Of a stretch of 64,000 bases of DNA, positions 50,907 to 59,476 are shown piece by piece. The position numbers and the translations under genes are program-made. This DNA is from an uncultured Rhodocyclaceae bacterium (lineage in GTDB: Bacteria; Pseudomonadota; Gammaproteobacteria; Burkholderiales; Rhodocyclaceae), in the NCBI GenBank assembly GCA_907163225.1, contig OU015322.1, forward strand, positions 1-64,000, read 5' to 3'. The notes beneath the pieces were generated by a model. The model ran no database searches and was not told the DNA's origin. It was given only the letters and a program-made list of their open reading frames with translations. Each line of letters starts with the position of its first letter. Position 1 is the stretch's first letter.

Positions 50907-53126
50907 ATGAGCGAAATCATTATTGAAAACCTCAGCCGCCGCCGTTTCCTGCAAGGCAGCGCCGGCCTGACGCTGGGCTTTTGCCTGCCGGCTGTTGCGG
51001 CAGCTGCTGCCGGCAAGCTGGGCGCCGTTGCTGCGACCACAGAATCAACGGCTGGCCCTAGGGTCAACACGGAAATCAACGCATTTTTGAAAATTGGCAG
51101 CGACAACAGCGTGACCGTCATGTCCAAGCACCTCGAAATGGGGCAGGGCACCTACACCGGTCTGGCCACCATCCTGGCCGACGAACTCGATGCCGACTGG
51201 AAGCACGTTCGCGTTGAAGGCGCCGCCGCCGACGCCAAGCGCTACAACAACACCTTCTGGGGCCCGACGCAGGGCACCGGCGGCAGCACGGCGATGGCCA
51301 ATTCCTGGGATCAGATGCGCAAGGCCGGCGCCGCCGGGCGGGCCATGCTGGTTTCTGCTGCTGCCAAGCGCTGGAAGGTCGGGGCGGCTGACATTGTCGT
51401 GCGCGACGGCATCGTCAGCCACGCCGGCAGCGGCCGCAAGGCGAGCTTCGGCGAGTTGGCGCTGGATGCCGCCAATGAAACGGTGCCGACAGACATCAAG
51501 CTGAAAGACCCCAAGGATTTTCGCCTGATCGGCAAGCAGGCCAAGCGAAAAGACAGCGCAGCCAAGGTCAACGGCACGGCGCAATTCACGCAGGACGTTT
51601 TCCTGCCCGGAATGTTGGTTGCTGTGGTCGCCCATCCGCCGATGTTTGGTGCCACGGTCAAATCCTTCGACGCGACCAAGGCCAAAACGATCAAGGGCGT
51701 CGTCGATGTCGTGCAGATTCCGCAGGGTGTGGCCGTGCTGGCCACGGACACCTGGAGCGCCAAGAAGGGCCGCGATGCGCTGTCGGTCAACTGGGACGAC
51801 AGCAAGGCCTTCAAGCTGGGCAGCGATGAAATCCTCGCCAAGTACAAAGAAATGGCCAAGAAACCCGGCCTCATTGCCGCGAACAAAGGCGACACGGCGA
51901 AAACCTTTGCCGGTGCTGCCAAGGTCGTTAGCGCTGCCTTCGATTTTCCCTACCTCGCCCATGCCGCGATGGAGCCGATGAACTGCGTCGTCCAGCTCAA
52001 GGCCGATAGCTGCGAAGTGTGGAATGGCGAGCAATTCCACACGGTTGACCAAGGCCGGGTGGCGGCGCTCTTCGGGCTCAAGCTGGAGCAGGTCAAGCTC
52101 AATATGCTTTACGCCGGCGGCAGTTTCGGGCGCCGGGCTTCGACGCAATCCGACTACGTGCTGGAAGCGGCGCACATCGTCAAGGCGATCAACGGCAAGG
52201 CGCCGGTCAAGCTGGTCTGGCTGCGCGAGGACGACATGCGCGCCGGCTACTACCGCCCGCTGTTCCACCATGCGCTGGAAGCCGCACTCGATGGCAGCGG
52301 CAAGCTGGTCGGCTGGCGTCACCGGCTGGTCGGGCAGTCGATCATCACCGGCTCTCCGTTCGAGCCGATGCTGGTCAAGAACGGAATCGACCACGTTTCG
52401 GTCGAAGGCGCCGCCAATCTGCCTTACGCCATTCCCAACCTGACGGTCGATTTGCACACGCCGACCGACATCGGCGTGCCGGTGCTCTGGTGGCGCTCGG
52501 TTGGCTCCTCGCACACGGCCTATTCGACCGAGGTCTTCCTCGATCAGGTGGCGCTGGCCATGGGCAAAGACCCGGTCGCTTTGCGTTTAGAGCTACTGAC
52601 CGAGCACCCGCGCCATGCCGGCGTGCTCAAGTTGGCGGCCGAGAAAGCCAACTGGGGAACGCCGCTCAAGGCTGCGGCTGGCGAGCGGCGCGGCCGTGGC
52701 GTGGCGGTGCATGAATCCTTCAATTCATTTGTTGCCCATGTCGCCGAAGTGACGATCAAAAAAGACGGCTCAATTCGGGTTGACCGTGTGGTTTCGGCGG
52801 TCGATTGCGGCACGGCGATCAACCCGGACAACATCCGTTCGCAGGTTGAAGGATCGGTCGGTTTCGCGCTGTCGGCCGCCATGAGCGGTGAAATCACGCT
52901 CAAGGGCGGGCGCGTCGAGCAGGGCAACTTCGATGGCTACCCGATCCTGCGTATCGGCGACATGCCGAAGGTCGAAGTCCATATCGTGCCATCGACCGGC
53001 GCCCCGACCGGCATCGGCGAACCCGGTGTGCCGCCGGTTGCCCCGGCTGTCGCCAACGCCATCGCCGCCGCGACCGGCAAGTTCCTGTACAAAATGCCGT
53101 TCAACACCGCCGAACTGGTGGCCTGA
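50907..53126 (+). CDS. iorB: Molybdopterin subunit of a molybdenum hydroxylase (IorB-like)
   Basis: Catalytic subunit of 739 residues with a Tat signal ([15 protein letters not shown]), so it is exported folded with its partner. Seen: [37 protein letters not shown], and the C-terminal [17 protein letters not shown] with the catalytic Glu. It likely oxidises aldehydes or N-heterocycles. The long form of the dispersed repeat encodes [16 protein letters not shown] just after the signal peptide. Another weak match at 52765-52790 encodes GSIRVDRVV. Confidence 0.94.
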   Translation: MSEIIIENLSRRRFLQGSAGLTLGFCLPAVAAAAAGKLGAVAATTESTAGPRVNTEINAFLKIGSDNSVTVMSKHLEMGQGTYTGLATILADELDADWKHVRVEGAAADAKRYNNTFWGPTQGTGGSTAMANSWDQMRKAGAAGRAMLVSAAAKRWKVGAADIVVRDGIVSHAGSGRKASFGELALDAANETVPTDIKLKDPKDFRLIGKQAKRKDSAAKVNGTAQFTQDVFLPGMLVAVVAHPPMFGATVKSFDATKAKTIKGVVDVVQIPQGVAVLATDTWSAKKGRDALSVNWDDSKAFKLGSDEILAKYKEMAKKPGLIAANKGDTAKTFAGAAKVVSAAFDFPYLAHAAMEPMNCVVQLKADSCEVWNGEQFHTVDQGRVAALFGLKLEQVKLNMLYAGGSFGRRASTQSDYVLEAAHIVKAINGKAPVKLVWLREDDMRAGYYRPLFHHALEAALDGSGKLVGWRHRLVGQSIITGSPFEPMLVKNGIDHVSVEGAANLPYAIPNLTVDLHTPTDIGVPVLWWRSVGSSHTAYSTEVFLDQVALAMGKDPVALRLELLTEHPRHAGVLKLAAEKANWGTPLKAAAGERRGRGVAVHESFNSFVAHVAEVTIKKDGSIRVDRVVSAVDCGTAINPDNIRSQVEGSVGFALSAAMSGEITLKGGRVEQGNFDGYPILRIGDMPKVEVHIVPSTGAPTGIGEPGVPPVAPAVANAIAAATGKFLYKMPFNTAELVA
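51036..51096 (-). repeat. Dispersed repeat, long form, inside iorB
   Basis: ACCACAGA-ATCAACGGCT-GGCCCTAGGGTCAAC then CATTTTTGAAAATT on the + strand. Thirty of the first 33 bases match the LRR-kinase copy, in the same reading frame ([11 protein letters not shown]). The right part has diverged. Confidence 0.85.
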
Positions 53127-53127
53127 C

Positions 53128-54147
53128 ATGGACAGCCTGGATACACAGGTACTGGACGCCGCCCGAAGCTGGGCGGCAGCCGGACATCGTTTCGCGCTGA
53201 TCACCGTCGCCCGAACCTGGGGTTCCGCCCCCCGGCCGCCGGGCGCCTGGATGGTGCTGCGCGACGATGGGCAGGTGCAGGGCTCGGTGTCCGGCGGCTG
53301 CATCGAGGACGACCTGATCCGCCGTGCCGCAGCCGGTGAATTTGCCGGCGAATTTGGCAAAAACACCCCACGCGTGCTGCGCTATGGCGTCACGGCCGAT
53401 GAAGCCCATCGCTTTGGCCTGCCCTGCGGCGGTACGCTGGAACTGGTGCTTGAACCGGCGCCCGATGCCGCCTTGCTCGAACAACTCGCCCAGCGTATCG
53501 GCACCGGCCAACTGGTGCATCGGCGTGTAGCGCTGGCGACGGGTGCAGTTAGCCTCGAAGGCGGCAGCGCTGGCGACAGCCAGCAATGGGACGGCGAAAC
53601 ACTGGTCACCTTGCACGGCCCGGCCTGGCGCTTGCTGATCATCGGCGCCGGGCAGATTTCTCGCTACCTGGCGACCATGGCGCAGGCCCTCGGCTACCGC
53701 GTCTACATCTGCGACCCGCGCAGCGAGTATGCCGACGGCTGGGATGTTCCCGGCACCGAGCGCATCGCCGCCATGCCCGACGATGCGGTCACCGAACTCG
53801 GCCTCGACCCGCGCAGCGCGGTCGTCGCGCTGACCCACGACCCCAAGCTCGACGACCTGGCCCTGCTCGAAGCGTTGAAGTCACCGGCCTTCTACGTCGG
53901 CGCGCTCGGCTCGCAGGCCAACAACAGCAAACGTCGCGAACGCCTGTTGCAGTATTTCGACCTGTCGCAGGCCGAAGTTGACCGCCTGCACGGCCCGGTC
54001 GGTCTGCCCATCGGCAGCCGCACCCCGCCGGAAATCGCAGTGTCGATTCTGGCCGAAATGACGGCAGTGAAAAATGGGCAAAATTTCCGGTCGACCGTGG
54101 GAATGAATGACCACCAAGCTGATCCCTACGCCTGCCGCGTCGCATGA
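53128..54147 (+). CDS. xdhC: XdhC/CoxI-family molybdenum cofactor insertion protein
   Basis: Protein of 339 residues that prepares and inserts the sulfurated molybdenum cofactor into the partner hydroxylase. N-terminal CoxI part: TWGSAPRPPGAWMVLRDDGQVQGSVSGGCIEDDL; C-terminal Rossmann domain LLIIGAGQISRYLATMAQALGYRVYICDPR and KSPAFYVGALGSQANNSKRRERL. It begins one base after the iorB stop. The last 25 residues (KNGQNFRSTVGMNDHQADPY) come from a dispersed-repeat copy and replace the expected plain C-terminus. Confidence 0.94.
   Translation: MDSLDTQVLDAARSWAAAGHRFALITVARTWGSAPRPPGAWMVLRDDGQVQGSVSGGCIEDDLIRRAAAGEFAGEFGKNTPRVLRYGVTADEAHRFGLPCGGTLELVLEPAPDAALLEQLAQRIGTGQLVHRRVALATGAVSLEGGSAGDSQQWDGETLVTLHGPAWRLLIIGAGQISRYLATMAQALGYRVYICDPRSEYADGWDVPGTERIAAMPDDAVTELGLDPRSAVVALTHDPKLDDLALLEALKSPAFYVGALGSQANNSKRRERLLQYFDLSQAEVDRLHGPVGLPIGSRTPPEIAVSILAEMTAVKNGQNFRSTVGMNDHQADPYACRVA
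54070..54107 (+). repeat. Dispersed repeat copy at the xdhC C-terminus
   Basis: AAAAATGGGCAAAATTTCCG followed by GTCGACCGTGGGAATGA. Read in frame as KNGQNFRSTVGMN. The core has GGTCGACC, as in the palindrome at 815-846. Confidence 0.85.
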
Positions 54148-54743
54148 AGCAAATCGTCGGCATTCTCCTGGCAGCGGGCAGCAGCCGGCGCTTCGGAGCC
54201 GACAAGCGGCTGCACCCGTTGCCCGACGGCACGCAGATGGCGCTTGCCTCCGCCCGCAAGCTGGCCGCTGCCTGTGCGAGAACGGTCGTGGTAATCCGTC
54301 CCGGTGACACGGCGCTGGAAACAATGCTGGCGGCAGAAGGGCTGGAAACTGTCGTTTGCCCCGAAGCGGCGCAGGGCATGGGCCACAGCCTCAGCTGTGC
54401 CGTCGCTGCCAGCGTAGAAGCCGATGGCTGGCTGGTCGCGCTGGCCGACATGCCCTACATCCAGCCGGCCAGTTACCGCGCCGTGCTTGACGCCCTGCAA
54501 GGCGGCGCCAGCCTGTCCAGGCCAAGCTGTGACGGACAGATGGGCCACCCGGTCGGCTTCGCCGCAGCGCATCTCGGCGCGCTCCTGGCGCTGACCGGCG
54601 ACCAGGGCGGAAGGGCTATTCTCGACGCCCATCCAGCCGCGCTGGTGGTCTGCCCGGTCGATGATTCCGGCGTCCTCAAAGATATCGATCAGCCCGCCCA
54701 GATGGCCCTTTCGGCGGTGCAGATGAGCGCTTTCCCGAACTAG
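54144..54743 (+). CDS. mocA: Molybdenum cofactor nucleotidyltransferase (MocA-like)
   Basis: Protein of 199 residues with the MobA/MocA fold: LLAAGSSRRFGADKRL (nucleotide-binding loop), GMGHSLSCAVAA, VALADMPYI (metal Asp) and GHPVGFAA. It adds CMP (or GMP) to molybdopterin for the hydroxylase. ATGA overlap with xdhC makes the operon iorA-iorB-xdhC-mocA self-contained for cofactor finishing. Confidence 0.9.
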   Translation: MKQIVGILLAAGSSRRFGADKRLHPLPDGTQMALASARKLAAACARTVVVIRPGDTALETMLAAEGLETVVCPEAAQGMGHSLSCAVAASVEADGWLVALADMPYIQPASYRAVLDALQGGASLSRPSCDGQMGHPVGFAAAHLGALLALTGDQGGRAILDAHPAALVVCPVDDSGVLKDIDQPAQMALSAVQMSAFPN

Positions 54744-54815
54744 TCTGCGATCCGGCAAGGGCTGCAGCCCGGGGCGATCTGGGCTATGATTCAGCAATTG
54801 CCGAGGACCTACGCG

Positions 54816-55511
54816 ATGAACCCAACTCCCCTGACCGATGCCGACCTTGACCGGCTTGAAGAACTGCTCGAAGCCGAAATTTTTGAAGGCGAGGCCATGC
54901 GCCTCGACGAAATCCAGGCCATGCTCTGCGCCGTCGTCAGCGCCCCCGAGCCGGTCGCTCCCGCCGTCTGGCTGAGCGAAGCGCTCGGCAAGGGCCTCGA
55001 AGCCGGTGGCAACCCTGAAGTCGAAGCCGCACTCGAACTGCTCATGCGCCTCAATAACGACCTCGCCGCCGCCCTGATGGCCGATGAAACCATCGCCCCG
55101 GTACTCTATCCGCTCGACGAAAGCTGCGAAGAATACGACTACGCCGCCTGGGCCGACTCCTACGTGTTCGGCGCCGGCCTGGCCGGCGACTGGTACGAAA
55201 TGGCAGGCAAACACGCCGACGACCTTTCCGAACTGCTCGAACCGCTGTTCCTGCTCAACGGCATGCTCAAGGAAGACGCCGAAAAGACCGGCGAACGCTG
55301 GTTCCCGCCCGCCGAAGAAGCCCGCCTGGTCGCCGACATCCAGGAAAACCTCCCGGTTATCGTCCAGACCCTGTACAACTTCTGGCGCAACAAGCGCACC
55401 GGCGGCACCGTCCAGCGCGAAGGCGAAAAAGCCGGCCGCAACGACCCGTGCCCCTGCGGCAGCGGCAAGAAATTCAAGCAGTGCTGCGGTAGCCCGGAAA
55501 AGCTGAACTGA
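54816..55511 (+). CDS. YecA/UPF0149 family protein with SEC-C motif
   Basis: Protein of 231 residues: N-terminal UPF0149-type helical domain ([44 protein letters not shown]) and C-terminal zinc motif [17 protein letters not shown] like that of SecA. The start at 54816 follows GAGGAC; a start 30 bases earlier is possible. SEC-C proteins of this kind may bind ribosomes, as YecA does. A strong terminator follows. Confidence 0.9.
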   Translation: MNPTPLTDADLDRLEELLEAEIFEGEAMRLDEIQAMLCAVVSAPEPVAPAVWLSEALGKGLEAGGNPEVEAALELLMRLNNDLAAALMADETIAPVLYPLDESCEEYDYAAWADSYVFGAGLAGDWYEMAGKHADDLSELLEPLFLLNGMLKEDAEKTGERWFPPAEEARLVADIQENLPVIVQTLYNFWRNKRTGGTVQREGEKAGRNDPCPCGSGKKFKQCCGSPEKLN

Positions 55512-55542
55512 TCGGCGGCTGATTTGCTGTGGCTAATCCTCT

Positions 55543-55570
55543 AGAAGCCCCGAAAGGGGCTTCTGTTTTT
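55543..55570 (+). terminator. Terminator after the SEC-C protein gene
   Basis: AGAAGCCCC-GAAA-GGGGCTTCT hairpin followed by GTTTTT. Confidence 0.9.
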
Positions 55571-55753
55571 CCAGGCCGGGAAATTTCTGCATTCGGCCAA
55601 GAGAGGTCGATGGCGATGCTGGCTAAAAGCAGTCGTTAAGACGCCTACGAGGTATGTATTTAGACTAGACTTGTGCGTTCTGTTTTTCGGTGCCCATGCA
55701 TTCCGCAATCCGATTCCAGCCATCCGTTCAAACAATCTTGTCAGGGAGAAATC

Positions 55754-56689
55754 GTGGATATCGTCGCAGTTATCAACTACAAAGGCGGAGTCGGAAAGAC
55801 AACCGTAACGTCAAATCTCGCGGCTGAACTCGCCTTCCGTGGCAATAAAGTTCTGCTAATTGACACTGACGCTCAAGCCAGTCTCACATTCTCATTTGTT
55901 ACACCCGACGAATGGGATACCAAACACAAGGACTCCAAGACCATTAAGTCTTGGTTTGATGCGGTTAGCCAGGGCTCCGAACCACCGAGCCTTACTTCAT
56001 TCGTAATTACTCCGCCGAGCGCGAACGCCGTTGTAAAGTCAAAGGGAGGCAGAATTGATCTGATCTGCTCACATCTTGGTCTAATCAATGTCGATCTAGA
56101 ACTTGCCACCCTTTTGGGCGGAGTAAGCCTTCAGCAGGCAAAGCGCAATTACATAAAGGTTCATGGCAAGCTTCGGTCGGCGATCAAGGAGCTTACTGAC
56201 ACAGCCGACTACGATATCGTGCTGATCGACTGCCCACCTAACTTCAATATTGTCACGAAAAACGCTATCGTCGCAGCTGAGAAAATCCTTATTCCCGCCA
56301 AGCCTGACTACCTGTCAACACTGGGTATCGATTACCTTCACCGTAGCGTGAATGATCTTGTACGTGAGTTCAACGAATACGCCGAACTTGACACAGAAAC
56401 CGAAGAAATTTCTCCGGAAATTTTAGGGGTCGTCTTCACAATGATCCAGATAACCAGCGGCCAGCCGATCGCCGCGCAAAGACAGTTCATTTCTCAAACG
56501 CGTCGTCTTGGAGTAAAAGCCTTCGATAGCTTCTTCCGTGAGAATAAGACCATATTTGCTGACGCTCCCCAGAACCTACGTCCGGTAGTGCTAAATCATT
56601 ATTCAGCCGGTACTCACTCTGACGTCGTAACTGAGATTGAAGGGTTTGTGACAGAGTTTGAAACGGCGCTGGATGAGGCCGAACTATGA
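55754..56689 (+). CDS. ParA-family ATPase
   Basis: P-loop ATPase of 311 residues in lower-GC DNA. Deviant Walker A YKGGVGKTT (both lysines), Walker A' LLIDTDAQAS and Walker B VLIDCPPNF are present. The GTG at 55754 is preferred because GGGAG lies five bases upstream; longer frames extend into non-coding sequence. The C-terminal part (HRSVNDLVREF, QTRRLGVKAFDSFFRENK) is like stand-alone plasmid or island ParA proteins. No parB or replication gene accompanies it. A small gene overlaps its stop by ATGA. Confidence 0.92.
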   Translation: MDIVAVINYKGGVGKTTVTSNLAAELAFRGNKVLLIDTDAQASLTFSFVTPDEWDTKHKDSKTIKSWFDAVSQGSEPPSLTSFVITPPSANAVVKSKGGRIDLICSHLGLINVDLELATLLGGVSLQQAKRNYIKVHGKLRSAIKELTDTADYDIVLIDCPPNFNIVTKNAIVAAEKILIPAKPDYLSTLGIDYLHRSVNDLVREFNEYAELDTETEEISPEILGVVFTMIQITSGQPIAAQRQFISQTRRLGVKAFDSFFRENKTIFADAPQNLRPVVLNHYSAGTHSDVVTEIEGFVTEFETALDEAEL

Positions 56690-57081
56690 GTGCAGAAATA
56701 AACTTTCGTATAGCTTTTCGGCGAATTGCAGAAGCTCTTGAATCATTGTCAGAGGATGATCTGAGGAAACTTTCCGACCCTCTTTATTCGGTTGAGGTAA
56801 AGGCAATCCGCCGTCGTGCCAAGGACGATTCAAGCTTTCTGCCTCCGGATGCATCGGCAGAGGAAACAATTGCGCAAATCACAGCGTCATCTAGTCGTCA
56901 AGTTGCGCAGGCGCTATTAGATACAAAATTTCCGTCGAAGAAGGCGCTTGAGATCATTGCAAGAAAGCTCGATATCCCGATTATTCGGTATGACAAGGTA
57001 GAAGATCTTCGAGACAAAATTGTTGAGGCAACGGTGGGGGCCAGAATTCGTTCGCAGGCTATTCAAGGGACTGGGTCTTAA
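56686..57081 (+). CDS. Hypothetical partner of the ParA ATPase
   Basis: Protein of 131 residues, mostly helical, translationally coupled to the ParA gene. N-terminal half FRIAFRRIAEALESLSEDDLRKLSDPLYSVEVKAIRR; C-terminal half has a helix-loop-helix stretch FPSKKALEIIARKLDIPIIRYDKVEDLRDKIVEATVG that resembles SAP-like or small DNA-binding folds. No family recognised. It may be the DNA adaptor for the ATPase; that is inferred from its position only. Confidence 0.65.
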   Translation: MSAEINFRIAFRRIAEALESLSEDDLRKLSDPLYSVEVKAIRRRAKDDSSFLPPDASAEETIAQITASSSRQVAQALLDTKFPSKKALEIIARKLDIPIIRYDKVEDLRDKIVEATVGARIRSQAIQGTGS

Positions 57082-57410
57082 CCTGTCAGCTCAACGAGTA
57101 TCAATGTCAGTCTGTTGATGCTCGTTGAAAGGCGGCTTTCCTTATTCGTGGCTGGCAACAAAGGGCACAGCTGAGCCATCCGCAGGCGTTCTGCGATAAG
57201 AAATGCCGGTAGGTTTCGCGCTGAAATGCTGGCTGCTCTGAAGCTCAGGATGCCATGCCCCCAAGGACATCCCGGTGACAGCATGAGAAGCCGACTAGAG
57301 GTCGCCGCCTTGTTGTTGCGCCTGGGCGAGGCGTTTGGCTTGCCAATTCTGGTCGGGTGCGGACCCGGTCGTCGGGATTGGGGCTTGCTGGGGCTGGTTT
57401 TTGGCCACGG
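57082..57410. other. Intergenic region after the ParA pair
   Basis: About 330 bases, beginning with the inverted repeat at 57091. No gene supported. Composition returns to the host level by about 57230. Confidence 0.5.
57091..57128. repeat. Inverted repeat after the ParA pair
   Basis: TCAACGAGTATCAA and TTGATGCTCGTTGA are complementary except for one central T-G pair, with a TGTCAGTCTG spacer. It could be a terminator without a T tract, or a binding site for the ParA partner. Confidence 0.6.
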
Positions 57411-57593
57411 CTAGCGTTCGGCGATGGTCAGCGGGGTGATGTCGGTGCGGCAGAGTCCTGCCAGTTCGGCTACGACGCGATTGATTCCGTTGCCTACCAG
57501 CCACCAGGCTTGCCCGTAGGAACGCACGGTAACGCCGTGCTCGGTGCACAGTTGAATCGCCTTTTGGCGCAGTTCTTCGATTTTGCTTGTCAT
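57411..57593 (-). CDS. Small hypothetical protein
   Basis: Frame of 60 residues: MTSKIEELRQKAIQLCTEHGVTVRSYGQAWWLVGNGINRVVAELAGL. Host-like codon use and an amphipathic start helix support a real gene. No family recognised. It could be a small DNA-binding or regulatory protein; nothing else supports that. Confidence 0.5.
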   Translation of the reverse strand: MTSKIEELRQKAIQLCTEHGVTVRSYGQAWWLVGNGINRVVAELAGLCRTDITPLTIAER

Positions 57594-57722
57594 TTGAATT
57601 CCGTTTTATTTATGTCTCCCACGGTCACGACTCTAGCTGTTATTTATTTCAATTTTTTTAAGGTTGCTGATTGTTGAACATGGAGCCAGCCGTCTATGGT
57701 CTCGATTTGCCAAGGCTCGATA

Positions 57723-57752
57723 AAAAAGGCCGTTCATTCGAACGGCCTTTTT
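57723..57752 (-). terminator. Terminator of the Do-protease gene
   Basis: AAAAAGGCCGTT-CATTCG-AACGGCCTTTTT. It works on both strands and lies just after the protease stop. Confidence 0.88.
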
Positions 57753-57757
57753 CGCAT

Positions 57758-59227
57758 TTAACCCAGGTCGACCGGGACGAATAATCGTGAATCGCCGCGT
57801 TCGAGCAGGATGGCGGCTTTCTTGCCGGATTTGGCGATGATGCCGCGTAGTTGCTCCGGGCTGGCGATGGGTTGGCCGTTGACCGAGACGATGATGTCGC
57901 CGGGGCGGATGCCGGCGCGGGCTGCGGGGCCGCCGGCTTGTTCGACGAGGACGCCGCCTTTGACTTCGGCCCGGCGTTGTTCTTCGGGCGTCAGTTCGCG
58001 GACGGCGATGCCGAGGCGGCTTTTGTCGTTGGCGGGTTGTTCGGCGCTGGCGACTTTTTCATCGGCGAAGACGCCGACCTGGACGTCGATGTCGCGGTTC
58101 TGACCCTTGCGCCAGACTTGCAGGCGGGCGCGTTCTCCGGGCTGTTTGGTGGCGATGGCGGCGGGGAGCTCGCCGGCGGCGCTGATCGTCTTGCCGTCAA
58201 CGCCGAGAATGACGTCGCCCGGTTCCAGTCCGGCCTTGGCGGCGGGGCTGCCTTTTTCGATGGAGGAGACCAGGGCGCCAGCAGGTTTGGCCAGGCCGAA
58301 GGTGTCGGCGAGCGACTGATTGACTTCCTGGATGCTGACGCCGAGTTTGCCGCGCTGGACCTTTCCATTCGCGACGATCTGTTTCTCGACGTTCATCGCC
58401 ACTTCGATGGGGATGGCGAAGGAGAGGCCCTGGTAGCCGCCGCTGCGCGAGTAGATTTGCGAATTGATGCCGATGACTTCGCCGTTCATATTGAACAGCG
58501 GGCCACCGGAATTGCCGGGGTTGACCGCGACGTCGGTCTGGATGAACGGGACGTAGCTGCCGTCCGGCAGGCTGCGCGACTTGGCGGAGACGATGCCGGC
58601 GCTGGCGCTGCTTTCAAAGCCGAAGGGAGAACCGATGGCGAGCACCCATTCGCCAACCTGGGTGGTGGCAGAGGCGCCGATGCGCACGGTGGGCAGGGCC
58701 TTGCCGTCGATCTTGAGCACGGCAACGTCGCTGGCCTTGTCGAGGCCGAGCACTTTGGCCTTGAATTCGCGGCGGTCGTTGAGCTTGACGACGACTTCGC
58801 TGGCGCCGTCGACGACGTGGGCATTGGTCAGCACGATGCCGTCGGCGCGAACGATGAAGCCGGAGCCGACGCCCTGGGTTTGCTGTTGGCTTTCCGGCAC
58901 CGGGCCACGGAAGTGGCGGAAGAACTGATAGAGCGGGTCGCTCGGATCGAGTTGCGGCAAGCTGGGGGCAGCGGCCGTCTTGCGTGTGCCGGATACGCCG
59001 ATATTGACGACGGCCGACCCGTTGGCGGCGACGATGCTGCGCATGTCGGGCAGGCCGGCGGGCGCCGCGACAGGGGCAGGTGCGGCTTGGGGGGCAACGG
59101 CGGCGACGGGCTGAGCGGCGGCTTGCGCGTCGCCAATCGGCTGGTATTGGCCCAGCGCGTAGGCACCGCCCAAGGCAGCGGCGAGGGCTACGGCGATTGT
59201 GGTCATCCTGAGGGAATTTCGTTTCAT
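57758..59227 (-). CDS. degP: Do-family periplasmic serine protease (DegP/DegQ/MucD-like)
   Basis: Periplasmic quality-control protease of 489 residues. N-terminal membrane or signal helix (TTIAVALAAALGGAYALG), catalytic triad His137 (LTNAHVVDG), Asp167 (ASDVAVLKI) and Ser240 (NPGNSGGPL), then two PDZ domains (LGVSIQEVNQSLADTFGL.. and LGIAVRELTPEEQRRAEV..). The ATG at 59227 is the family start; the frame continues upstream without features. DegP and DegQ cannot be told apart with certainty. Confidence 0.93.
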   Translation of the reverse strand: MKRNSLRMTTIAVALAAALGGAYALGQYQPIGDAQAAAQPVAAVAPQAAPAPVAAPAGLPDMRSIVAANGSAVVNIGVSGTRKTAAAPSLPQLDPSDPLYQFFRHFRGPVPESQQQTQGVGSGFIVRADGIVLTNAHVVDGASEVVVKLNDRREFKAKVLGLDKASDVAVLKIDGKALPTVRIGASATTQVGEWVLAIGSPFGFESSASAGIVSAKSRSLPDGSYVPFIQTDVAVNPGNSGGPLFNMNGEVIGINSQIYSRSGGYQGLSFAIPIEVAMNVEKQIVANGKVQRGKLGVSIQEVNQSLADTFGLAKPAGALVSSIEKGSPAAKAGLEPGDVILGVDGKTISAAGELPAAIATKQPGERARLQVWRKGQNRDIDVQVGVFADEKVASAEQPANDKSRLGIAVRELTPEEQRRAEVKGGVLVEQAGGPAARAGIRPGDIIVSVNGQPIASPEQLRGIIAKSGKKAAILLERGDSRLFVPVDLG

Positions 59228-59350
59228 TGCTTTCTCCTGGCGAATTCGGGCAACCCTCAGTTTTGGGCGGAAGCGGGAGTTTTTGATGGGTGTTTTTGCG
59301 ACGATTTGTATCAAAATTTTACTGCCCGGGCTCCCGGCGCGTTGTTCTCA

Positions 59351-59392
59351 CCATTCCCACGGTCAACCGGAAAAATCGACCAAAAATGAAAT
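59351..59392 (-). repeat. Dispersed repeat, near-complete intergenic copy
   Basis: On the minus strand it reads ATTTCATTTTTGGTCGA then TTTTTCCGGTTGACCGTGGG and AATGG. It matches 6013-6055 at about 38 of 42 bases. It lies between the divergent protease and btaA genes. Confidence 0.9.
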
Positions 59393-59476
59393 GAGATGGT
59401 GTTCGACTGCAATTTGTCATAAGTCCGTAACGCGTCGCGCTTAATTTCGGGAAATTCCAAACCGACCCGCGCTGAC

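Noticed and set aside
51045-52514. 489-residue open frame on the minus strand
   Set aside because: Complement of iorB, which has clear motifs and a Tat signal. The antisense product resembles nothing.
58496-58530. GGTTGACCGC within the Do-protease gene as another repeat copy
   Set aside because: It encodes the VNPGNSGG motif that all proteases of this family share, and the flanking arms do not match.
57851-59389. 512-residue open frame on the + strand
   Set aside because: Complement of the Do-protease gene; its Asp/Gly-rich translation has no family features.
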